From Gemmatimonadota bacterium (GTDB lineage Bacteria > Gemmatimonadota > Gemmatimonadetes > Longimicrobiales > Longimicrobiaceae): a DNA stretch of 13,837 nucleotides. Both the position numbers and the translations under genes were made by a program. The notes below the pieces were generated by a model that was given only the letters and a program-made list of their open reading frames with translations, was not told where the DNA came from and made no database searches. Each line of letters begins with the position of its first letter. Position 1 is the first letter of the stretch. Positions 6,942 through 13,837 of the stretch are shown here, piece by piece. Location: the NCBI GenBank assembly GCA_019348265.1, contig JAHWJV010000044.1:1-13837 (forward strand), read 5' to 3'.

Positions 6942-9900
6942 ATGAAATGGACACGAGTCGTCTGGTTGTCCCTCCTCCTATTTGTGCCCGACCGCGGCTT
7001 CGGCCAGGCGACTGGAACGATCAGCGGGACCGTGACGGGAACTGGAAACCGGCCGCTCGCGGGTGCCGCCGTGGCTGTGGCCGGCACGGCTCGGGGTGAC
7101 CAGACGGACGCCCAGGGCCGGTTCACCATCACGGCGGTTCCCGCCGGGAGCCGCACGGTGCGGGCTACCTTCGCCGGCCATACCGAGGCCTCGCAGGCGG
7201 TCACCGTCTCCGCCGGTCAGACCCTCACGGTGAACCTGGTGCTCGCCGCGCAGGCGGTCCAGCTCGAGGGGCTCGTCGCGGTGGGCTACGGCACACAGCG
7301 GCGTGAGGCCGTCACCGGCTCGGTGGCTACCGTATCCACCCAGGAAGCCAACGTCGGGCAGGTGACCGCACCGACCGAGATGATCCGCGGCCGGGTGGCG
7401 GGCGTCACCGTCGTGCAGAACGATGGCTCTCCGGGCGCGGGGATGAGCGTCCGGATTCGCGGCGGCACGTCGATCAGCGCCAGCAACGAGCCGCTCTACG
7501 TGATCGACGGCGTGCCGATCAACAACGCGCCGGTCGAGCCGACGAGCCTGGGACAGAACAACTCCCTGCCGCGCAACCCGTTGAACCTGATCAACCCGAA
7601 CGACATCGAGTCGATGACGGTGCTCAAGGACGCATCGGCGACGGCGATCTACGGGAGCCGCGGGGCGAACGGGGTCGTGTTGATCACCACCAAGACGGGC
7701 GGGGCGGGCCGGACGGAGCTCACCTACGACACGTACATGGCGTACTCGACGCCATCGCGCAGCCTCGACGTGCTGAACGGCCAGCAATACCGCTCCTTCA
7801 TCGAGGGCGAGGTCGCCGCAGGGCGGCTGGATCGTGCCCGGCTCGCGGGACTCGGAACCGCGAACACCAACTGGGAGGACGAGGTCCTGCGGAACGCGGT
7901 CTCCCAGAGCCACAACCTGGCGTTCGCGGGTGGTGCCGCCAACACCCAGTACCGCGGCTCGCTGAGCTACACCGACGAGCAAGGAATCGTGCGGAGCAGC
8001 GGGCTGAACCGTATCTCGGGCCGGATCAACGCCAGCCAGCAGGCGTTGAACAGCCGTTTGCGGCTCGGGCTGAACCTGAACGCCGCGCAGGTGTCGAACG
8101 ACTACGTCGCCTACGAGAACACGGGCGGCTTCACCGGCACCGTGTTCACGAATATGCTCATCATGAACCCGACGAACCCGGTCACGGTTGTCGATCCAGT
8201 GACGGGGGCGAGCCGGTACTACGAGATCGGCCCGGGCGCCGTCACCATCCGGAACCCGGTCGCGATCGCGGAGCAGATCCAGGACGACGGGATCTCGCGC
8301 CGCATCATCGGCAACATGACCTCCGACCTGGACATTCTCTCCAACCTGACACTGCAGCTCAACCTTGGCACCGATCGCTCGGACGGGGTGCGGCGTGGTT
8401 ATTACCCGAAGTCGAACCCGCTCGGCGCGACCACCAACGGACAGGCGCTCGTCGGAACGATCGCGAACGTCACGAACACGCTACAGTCGTACCTCACCCT
8501 GCGGCTGAATCCGGGCGTGCACTCGCTCGACGTGCTGGGGGGCTACGAGTTCAACGAGTACTCCACGGTGGCAGCCAACGTCGAAGCCCAGGGCTTCATC
8601 ACGGATGCGTTCGGCTACAACAATCTCGGCGCCGGAGCGGTGCAGCAGCCGTCGTCGTCCTCCCGCATCGACAGCCGGGTCGCTTCGTTCTTCACCCGGG
8701 CGAATTACAACCTGCTCGACCGGTACTTCCTGACCGGCGTGCTGCGCTATGACGGCTCCTCCCGCTTCGGTTCGGGGAACAAGTGGGCGGTGTTCCCGGC
8801 GATTTCGGGCGCCTGGAACATCGGTCATGAAGCGTTCATGAGCGGCTCTCCGTTTTCGGAGCTTCGACTGCGGGCAGGGTTCGGAATCAACGGGAGCCAG
8901 GAGATCGACCCGTACTCTTCCCTGATCACCCTCACCCCGGGCTCCCGCGCCGTTTTCGGAGAGCAGGTGGTCATCGGGGTGGCGCCGAACCGCAACCCGA
9001 ACCCAGACTTGAAGTGGGAGGAGACGGCGCAGTGGAATCTCGGGATGGACTACGGTCTCTTCGATAATCTCCTCTCCGGGACGCTCGAATATTACGTCAA
9101 GAACACATCGGACCTCCTTCTCACGGTCCCGGTGCCGCAGCCGGCCGTAGTGGCCAATCGTTTGGAGAACATCGGGAAGATCCGGAACCGGGGGGTCGAA
9201 TTCACCCTCGATGCCCAGGCCGTCTCGACCGCCGACCTGAGTGTGGTGCTCGGCCTCCTGGGCTCAGTGGACCGCAACGAGGTCGTGAGCCTTGGGCGCG
9301 CCGCCTTCATCACCACCGGCTCCGTCAGCGGCCAGGGCCAGAGCGGCCAGGTGTCGCAGCGCATCATGCCGGGTTTCGCCCTGGGGACCTTCTTCGGTCC
9401 GGAGTTCGTAGGCGTCGACGCGAACGGCAAGCAGCTATTCAACAAGTACGACGTCACCAAAGACGCCGCAGGCATCATCACCAGCCGCACGCTCAATGGT
9501 CAAACGACCATCCCCTCGGCGAACGACTATGTAGTCATCGGCGATGCCAATCCCGACTTCACCCTCAGCGGGCGAAGCGAAGTCAACTGGAACAGCTTCG
9601 ACATGTCCTTCCTCGTTCGTGGCGTGTTCGGGCAGGATGTGCTCAACAACACGGCGCTGGTCTACTCGACCAAGGGCAACGCCCTGCAGGACAAGAATTT
9701 CCTCGCCTCCGCCCTTGATGATCCCACGGGCATTCGTGAGCCCGCGATCTTCTCGTCGCGGTGGATCGAGAACGGCTCCTTCATCCGGCTGCAGAACATC
9801 ACGCTCGGATACAACGTTCCGCTGGAGAGCGTATTTTCGGCAGTGCGGGCCAGCCGAGTGTACGTCTCGGCGGACAATCTCTGGCTGAGCACGGATTACA

Positions 9901-10013
9901 CCGGTTACGATCCCGAAGCCCACACGCAGGCGGGCCTTGCTTCACGAGGGATCGACTATCTGAAGTACCCGAACCCGCGCACCTTCACGGCCGGTGTACG
10001 CATTGGTTTCTAG
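6942..10013 (+). CDS. SusC/RagA-family TonB-dependent outer-membrane transporter
   Basis: Outer-membrane importer of oligosaccharides or glycosides, powered by TonB and capped by the SusD partner downstream. ATG 6942 is chosen: AGGAG lies 8 bases upstream and the protein opens with a signal peptide (MKWTRVVWLSLLLFVP..., cleaved near GFGQ, residue 22). The frame stays open back to 6744, but that extension has no signal or homology look. Residues about 25-102 are the carboxypeptidase-regulatory-like domain typical of SusC. The conserved LEGLVAVGYGTQRR...VTGSV block follows (108-128), then a plug domain with the SusC signature EPLYVIDGVPI (183-193) and the plug end YGSRGANGVVLITTKTGG. The 22-strand barrel fills the rest and ends in Phe, as outer-membrane barrels do. 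Length, 1023 residues, is normal. SusD begins 39 bp later, so the two are co-transcribed. Nutrient specificity cannot be read from sequence. Confidence 0.96.
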   Translation: MKWTRVVWLSLLLFVPDRGFGQATGTISGTVTGTGNRPLAGAAVAVAGTARGDQTDAQGRFTITAVPAGSRTVRATFAGHTEASQAVTVSAGQTLTVNLVLAAQAVQLEGLVAVGYGTQRREAVTGSVATVSTQEANVGQVTAPTEMIRGRVAGVTVVQNDGSPGAGMSVRIRGGTSISASNEPLYVIDGVPINNAPVEPTSLGQNNSLPRNPLNLINPNDIESMTVLKDASATAIYGSRGANGVVLITTKTGGAGRTELTYDTYMAYSTPSRSLDVLNGQQYRSFIEGEVAAGRLDRARLAGLGTANTNWEDEVLRNAVSQSHNLAFAGGAANTQYRGSLSYTDEQGIVRSSGLNRISGRINASQQALNSRLRLGLNLNAAQVSNDYVAYENTGGFTGTVFTNMLIMNPTNPVTVVDPVTGASRYYEIGPGAVTIRNPVAIAEQIQDDGISRRIIGNMTSDLDILSNLTLQLNLGTDRSDGVRRGYYPKSNPLGATTNGQALVGTIANVTNTLQSYLTLRLNPGVHSLDVLGGYEFNEYSTVAANVEAQGFITDAFGYNNLGAGAVQQPSSSSRIDSRVASFFTRANYNLLDRYFLTGVLRYDGSSRFGSGNKWAVFPAISGAWNIGHEAFMSGSPFSELRLRAGFGINGSQEIDPYSSLITLTPGSRAVFGEQVVIGVAPNRNPNPDLKWEETAQWNLGMDYGLFDNLLSGTLEYYVKNTSDLLLTVPVPQPAVVANRLENIGKIRNRGVEFTLDAQAVSTADLSVVLGLLGSVDRNEVVSLGRAAFITTGSVSGQGQSGQVSQRIMPGFALGTFFGPEFVGVDANGKQLFNKYDVTKDAAGIITSRTLNGQTTIPSANDYVVIGDANPDFTLSGRSEVNWNSFDMSFLVRGVFGQDVLNNTALVYSTKGNALQDKNFLASALDDPTGIREPAIFSSRWIENGSFIRLQNITLGYNVPLESVFSAVRASRVYVSADNLWLSTDYTGYDPEAHTQAGLASRGIDYLKYPNPRTFTAGVRIGF

Positions 10014-10052
10014 GAAACCCAAGAATCCTTCTACTCCAAACGTATACCGCCA

Positions 10053-11609
10053 ATGAACATTCCACGCCCGGCCCGCCGGATGGGCCTGCGGAGCACGCTC
10101 GCCGCCGTAACGCTCATGGGGGCTCTGTACTCGCTGCAAGCCTGCACCGACCTGGACGAGAGCCCGTTCAGCAGCATTACGCCGGACAACTTCTACCAGA
10201 CCGAGGAGGAGGTGCGGTCCGGCCTCGCCTCGGTGTACAACCAGTTCAACGCCGCGTCTACCGGGAGCTACCACTACTTCAACACCATCAGCTCGGATGA
10301 GCAGGTGATTCCCGTTCGCGGGCAGGACTGGTTCGACAACGGCACCCATCTGGAGTCGCAGCGGCAGTTGTGGCAGCCGAACAGCCCCTCGGGGCTGGGC
10401 ACCGTGAACGGCGCCTGGAATACCGCCTTCACCGGAGTCGCCAGGGCGAACGTGCTGTTGGCGGCGATCGAGAACCTCCCCGTCGCCAACAAAGCCCGCA
10501 CGGTGGCCGAGCTCCGTGTGCTGCGGGCGTATTTCTATTATCAGTTGATCGACCTGTTCGGCGGTGTGCCGATCGTCACGACGACGGAAATCGCTCCGCG
10601 GGCGCGGGCGAGCCGTGCGGAGACGTTCGCGTTCGTCGAGAAGGAGCTCACGGAGGCTCGAGCAGACCTCCCGGTCAGCTGGCCGAGCTCGGACTACGGG
10701 CGGGTAACCCGCGGCGCCGCCGACGCCATACTGGCCAGCATGTACCTGAACGCTCAGGTGTTCACCGGCACGGTGACCGCCGCGGGGCTCCAGAGGGGCA
10801 CGCAGCGGTGGCAGGACGCAGTGGACGCGGCGAATCGGGTCATCGCAGGCCCGTATAGCCTGAACCCGGACTGGTTCGCCAACTTCCGCGCGACGAACCA
10901 CACCTCTCCGGAGATGATCCTGGTTTCAGCACGGCGGCCGGAGCCCGGCGCCAGCATCAACTTCATCAGCGATCGGCTGCACTACAACCAGTTCTCCCCC
11001 GCGCCGAACAACGGCCGGGCCGCCGAGCCGCCGACCGTTCGGAAGTTCGATCCGGCTGACAAACGGGCGAGCATCTTCCTGACCGGGCCGCAAGTCCACC
11101 TGGTGACTCGCCAGCCGGTGAACGACCGCTCCGGAGCCCGGCTCAATTACACCATCGACTTCCGAGACATCACGCAGGCGACGGAGGGCGAGGGCGCCCG
11201 CGTGTACAAGTGGCCCTTCGATCCTGCTCGAGTGACGACCAACCATGGGAACGACTACCCGCTCTTCCGACTCGGCGAGATCCTGCTCATCAAAGCAGAG
11301 GCGCTCAACGAGTTGGGCCAGACCGGGCAGGCCGTCGAACTCGTCAACACCATCCGCGCGCGGGTGTTCGATCCGCGCAAGCCGCTTTCCTCGAGTCTGA
11401 GCCAGGCGGCGGTTCGTGACGCGATCCTGGACGAGCGGCTCTTCGAGCTGATGGATGAAGGGAAGCGCCGGGCGGATCTCGTACGGCATGGTAAGTGGAC
11501 CAACGCATGGTACGCGAAACAGCAGCGCGAGCCGTACCGGGTCCTCCTGCCGATCCCGCAAACGCAGGTGGACGCAAACCCGCTGCTCGAGCAGAACCCC
11601 GGCTACTGA
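10053..11609 (+). CDS. SusD/RagB-family surface glycan-binding lipoprotein
   Basis: Lipoprotein lid of the SusC channel that captures the ligand at the cell surface, 518 residues. The N-terminus carries a lipoprotein signal (Arg-rich start, hydrophobic core, LQAC lipobox with Cys31 as lipidated residue). Family features are clear: DNFYQTEEEV near residue 45, the helical block LRAYFYYQLIDLFGGVP (157-173), the TPR-like C-terminal helices DYPLFRLGEILLIKAEALNE (401-420), DERLFELMDEGKRRADLVR (460-478), and the terminal QNPGY ending common in SusD proteins. ATG 10053 has no obvious Shine-Dalgarno sequence; it is chosen because it opens the signal peptide, with Met10 a possible alternative. It follows SusC by 39 bp and is followed 27 bp later by a terminator-like hairpin, so SusC-SusD form the core operon. 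Confidence 0.95.
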   Translation: MNIPRPARRMGLRSTLAAVTLMGALYSLQACTDLDESPFSSITPDNFYQTEEEVRSGLASVYNQFNAASTGSYHYFNTISSDEQVIPVRGQDWFDNGTHLESQRQLWQPNSPSGLGTVNGAWNTAFTGVARANVLLAAIENLPVANKARTVAELRVLRAYFYYQLIDLFGGVPIVTTTEIAPRARASRAETFAFVEKELTEARADLPVSWPSSDYGRVTRGAADAILASMYLNAQVFTGTVTAAGLQRGTQRWQDAVDAANRVIAGPYSLNPDWFANFRATNHTSPEMILVSARRPEPGASINFISDRLHYNQFSPAPNNGRAAEPPTVRKFDPADKRASIFLTGPQVHLVTRQPVNDRSGARLNYTIDFRDITQATEGEGARVYKWPFDPARVTTNHGNDYPLFRLGEILLIKAEALNELGQTGQAVELVNTIRARVFDPRKPLSSSLSQAAVRDAILDERLFELMDEGKRRADLVRHGKWTNAWYAKQQREPYRVLLPIPQTQVDANPLLEQNPGY

Positions 11610-11636
11610 GCGGGGCGCCTCGGCGGCGGCAGGCTC

Positions 11637-11669
11637 GGAGGGCCCGTCCCGGCCAGGGACGGGCCCTCC
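11637..11669 (+). terminator. Strong hairpin after SusD (terminator or attenuator)
   Basis: A perfect 14-bp GC-rich stem, GGAGGGCCCGTCCC (11637-11650) with GGGACGGGCCCTCC (11656-11669), closes a 5-base loop. It starts 27 bases past the SusD stop and 65 bases before the FG-GAP gene start. No clean T-run follows. It may end the SusC/SusD transcript, fully or partly, so that the downstream gene is expressed at a lower level or from its own promoter. Confidence 0.72.
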
Positions 11670-11734
11670 CGCAAATCCTGCTTCACCAGTCCGTTTCACC
11701 GCATTACCGTTCCCCTGAGTACCGCACAAGATCG

Positions 11735-13837
11735 ATGATGCCCCGCCCTTCCGTGTCGCTGCTCTTTCTCGGCACCATCGCGCTGACGGCGATCGGGTGC
11801 CGCGGGGAGCGGCCCGCGCCCGCTCTGTTCGAGCTCCTCTCGCCCCGCGCAACCGGCGTCTCGTTCGTCAACGAGCTGCCGGAGGCGCCGGAGTTCAACA
11901 TCCTGAACTACCTGTACTACTACAACGGGGGTGGCGTCGCGGCCGGTGACGTGGACGGCGACGGACTTCCGGACCTCTACTTCACCTCCAACCTCGGCGA
12001 CAACCGCCTCTATCTGAACAGGGGGAACTACCGGTTCGAAGACATCACCGAGCAAGCGGGTGTCGCGGGTACCGAGGGTTGGACGAGCGGGGTCACCATG
12101 GCCGATGTGAACGGCGATGGACGGCTCGACATCTACGTCTCCGGCGTCAGCTACCTGACGATGCGCGGGCGCAACGTGCTGTACATGAACAACGGAAACC
12201 GCACGTTCACCGACCAGACCGAGGAGTATGGGCTGGGCCACGTCGGGTATTCGACGCAGGCCGCATTCTTCGATTACGATGCGGACGGCGACCTGGACAT
12301 GTACCTGCTCAATCACTCGACCCATACCGAGAGGGGCATCCGCGCCGCGCCTCAGCGTGCGACCCGCCATAGAACCGCCGGAGACAAGCTATTCCGGAAC
12401 GAGGGCGGCCGGTTCACGGACGTGAGCCAGCAGGCGGGTATCTACGGCGGGGTCGAGGGATATGGCCTCGGCTTGGTGGCGAGCGACCTGAATCTCGACG
12501 GCTGCCCCGATCTCTTCGTGTCCAATGACTTCCAGGAGAACGACTACCTGTACGTCAACGGGTGCGACGGCACCTTCACGGAGTCGATTGCCACCGCGAC
12601 CGGTCACACGAGCCGCTTCTCGATGGGGGTGGACGCGGCCGATTTCACGAACGACGGCCGTCCAGACCTGATCGCTGTGGATATGCTCCCGGACCGCGAG
12701 GAGATCCTGAAATCGTCGGCGAACGCCGAGAGCTTCGATCTCTTCAATCTGAGGGTCAAGGCCGGGTATCACCCACAGTACGCGCGCAATACGCTGCAGC
12801 TCAATCGCGGGGACGGCCGCTTCAGCGAGATCGGGTACCACGCGGGTGTCTCGGCGAGCGACTGGAGCTGGGCACCGCTCCTCGCCGATCTCGACAACGA
12901 CGGCCGCAAGGATCTCTTCATCACCAACGGGATCTACCGTCGACCCAACGACCTCGACTACATCAACTTCGTCGGCAATGAGGCAGTGCAGGCCTCTCTG
13001 GCGCAGGGAATAACCGAAGAGAACCTCATGCTGCTCGAGAAGATGCCTCGAGTGCCGCTGCCCAACCACGCGTATAGGAATCAGGGTGATCTGACCTTCC
13101 GGGAGATGGGGGAAGAGTGGGGACTGGCGCAGCCAGGGTTCTCCAACGGCGCCGTGTACGTCGACCTGAACAACAGCGGCTCGCTGGACCTCGTCGTGAA
13201 CAACGTGAACGCTGCCGCCGGGATCTACCGGAGCCGGGCGCGGGAGCTCAACGGTCACCACTATCTCACGGTGGTGCCGCGCGGGTCCGGAGCGAACACG
13301 GCGGGCATCGGCGCGAAGGTGCTCGCGGTCCACGATGGCGTGAGGCAGATGCTGGAGCAGATGCCGACGCGCGGCTTCCAGTCGTCGGTCGACCCGCGGC
13401 TCCACTTCGGACTCGGCCGCTCCACCCGCGTCGATTCGCTGACGATCATCTGGCCGGATGGCCGCTTCCAGACGCTCACCGAGGTCGCGCCGGACCGCAT
13501 TCTGGTGCTGGAGCAGGAGCATGCGGCGGGGAAGTACGTGTACGAGCGCTCACCCGCGTCGCAGCCGCTGTTCGACGACGTGACCGCGGAGCTGGCGATC
13601 GATTACGAGCATGAGGAGAACACCTTCTTCGACTACAATCGCGAGCCGCTGATGCCGCACCTCCTCTCGACGGAGGGGCCGGCTCTGGCGACAGCGGACG
13701 TCAACGGCGACGGGCTCGACGACCTCTACGTGGGCGGCGCCAAGTGGCAGTCGGGCCACCTACTGGTGCAGCAGCGCGACGGCACCTTCCGCCGGGGAAG
13801 CAAGGCGGCCTTCGCCGCGGACAGCGTGCACGAAGAC
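11735..13837 (+). CDS. FG-GAP/VCBS repeat lipoprotein with UnbV/ASPIC (CRTAC1-like) domain, 3' end beyond window
   Basis: Probable surface or periplasmic lipoprotein built of beta-propeller repeats; such CRTAC1-like proteins often accompany SusC/SusD genes but their role is not established. The frame is open without interruption from ATG 11735 to the right edge (701 codons), so the gene is cut by the window. A second ATG follows at 11738, and no strong ribosome binding site is seen. A hydrophobic N-terminus ends in a lipobox AIGC (Cys22). Eight calcium-type D-x-D/N-x-D/S-G repeats are visible, at residues 72, 124, 180, 251, 303, 385, 477 and 655, for example DVDGDGLPDLYF and DYDADGDLDMYL. Residues about 524-580 are the UnbV/ASPIC domain (GIGAKVLAV, QMPTRGFQSSVDPRLHFGLG, LTIIWPDG). 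A further FG-GAP block starts after it. Relatives I recall are around 1,100 residues, so roughly a third is probably missing. It lies 125 bp after SusD, across the hairpin. Confidence 0.93.
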   Translation, partial: MMPRPSVSLLFLGTIALTAIGCRGERPAPALFELLSPRATGVSFVNELPEAPEFNILNYLYYYNGGGVAAGDVDGDGLPDLYFTSNLGDNRLYLNRGNYRFEDITEQAGVAGTEGWTSGVTMADVNGDGRLDIYVSGVSYLTMRGRNVLYMNNGNRTFTDQTEEYGLGHVGYSTQAAFFDYDADGDLDMYLLNHSTHTERGIRAAPQRATRHRTAGDKLFRNEGGRFTDVSQQAGIYGGVEGYGLGLVASDLNLDGCPDLFVSNDFQENDYLYVNGCDGTFTESIATATGHTSRFSMGVDAADFTNDGRPDLIAVDMLPDREEILKSSANAESFDLFNLRVKAGYHPQYARNTLQLNRGDGRFSEIGYHAGVSASDWSWAPLLADLDNDGRKDLFITNGIYRRPNDLDYINFVGNEAVQASLAQGITEENLMLLEKMPRVPLPNHAYRNQGDLTFREMGEEWGLAQPGFSNGAVYVDLNNSGSLDLVVNNVNAAAGIYRSRARELNGHHYLTVVPRGSGANTAGIGAKVLAVHDGVRQMLEQMPTRGFQSSVDPRLHFGLGRSTRVDSLTIIWPDGRFQTLTEVAPDRILVLEQEHAAGKYVYERSPASQPLFDDVTAELAIDYEHEENTFFDYNREPLMPHLLSTEGPALATADVNGDGLDDLYVGGAKWQSGHLLVQQRDGTFRRGSKAAFAADSVHED

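Noticed and set aside
6978..7982. 334-codon minus-strand open frame
   Set aside because: It is antisense to the N-terminal and plug domains of SusC and has no protein-like pattern.
12389..13522. 377-codon minus-strand open frame
   Set aside because: It is antisense to the FG-GAP repeats; the repeated aspartate codons of the real gene produce its Val/Ile-rich periodic look.
1..13837. CRISPR array, tRNA/rRNA gene, insertion sequence or attachment site
   Set aside because: No regularly spaced repeats, tRNA-like cloverleaf, transposase-like protein or flanking target duplication was noticed on either strand by reading.

Overview
The window reads as accessory carbohydrate-processing DNA from a GC-rich, Gram-negative bacterium with a SusC/SusD outer membrane. 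High GC, G/C-rich third codon positions, the SusC/SusD pair and the CRTAC1-type FG-GAP/UnbV protein suggest Gemmatimonadota or a similar soil lineage, rather than the usually AT-richer Bacteroidota. The assignment is inferred from protein style only; no rRNA or marker gene is present.

Layout. (1) Bases 1-1020, plus strand: a glucuronoyl esterase/acetylxylan esterase-like (CE15-type) hydrolase whose 5' end is lost or corrupted at the window edge. (2) 1223-2362, plus: a secreted DUF1080 (3-keto-disaccharide hydrolase family, PF06439) protein with a C-terminal extension. A perfect 13-bp hairpin (2391-2422) separates it from the next, convergent unit. (3) Minus-strand operon, 6515 down to 2457: first a secreted protein with DUF1080, PA14-like and unassigned C-terminal regions (6515-4617), then a sugar-dehydrogenase-like beta-propeller fused to an azurin-like cupredoxin (4532-2457). 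(4) 6516-6941: a 426-bp divergent control region. (5) Plus strand: SusC-like TonB-dependent transporter (6942-10013), SusD-like lipoprotein (10053-11609), a 14-bp-stem terminator-like hairpin (11637-11669), and an FG-GAP/UnbV lipoprotein (11735 to the right edge, incomplete).

How the genes may work together (inference). SusC/SusD would bind and import an oligosaccharide or glycoside. The CE15-like esterase would remove a uronate ester. The two DUF1080 proteins could cleave 3-oxidised glycosides in the periplasm. The propeller-azurin protein could oxidise a sugar or alcohol and pass electrons through a type 1 copper centre. No classical glycoside hydrolase or polysaccharide lyase is visible, nor any GMC or Gfo/Idh/MocA oxidoreductase. 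The locus therefore looks like a saccharide-utilisation cluster built around oxidation plus DUF1080 chemistry rather than ordinary glycosidases. The individual families are known. The possibly new part is the arrangement: a copper-domain propeller in operon with a multidomain DUF1080 protein, divergent from SusC/SusD. I saw no tRNA, rRNA, CRISPR array, insertion sequence or transcription-factor gene.
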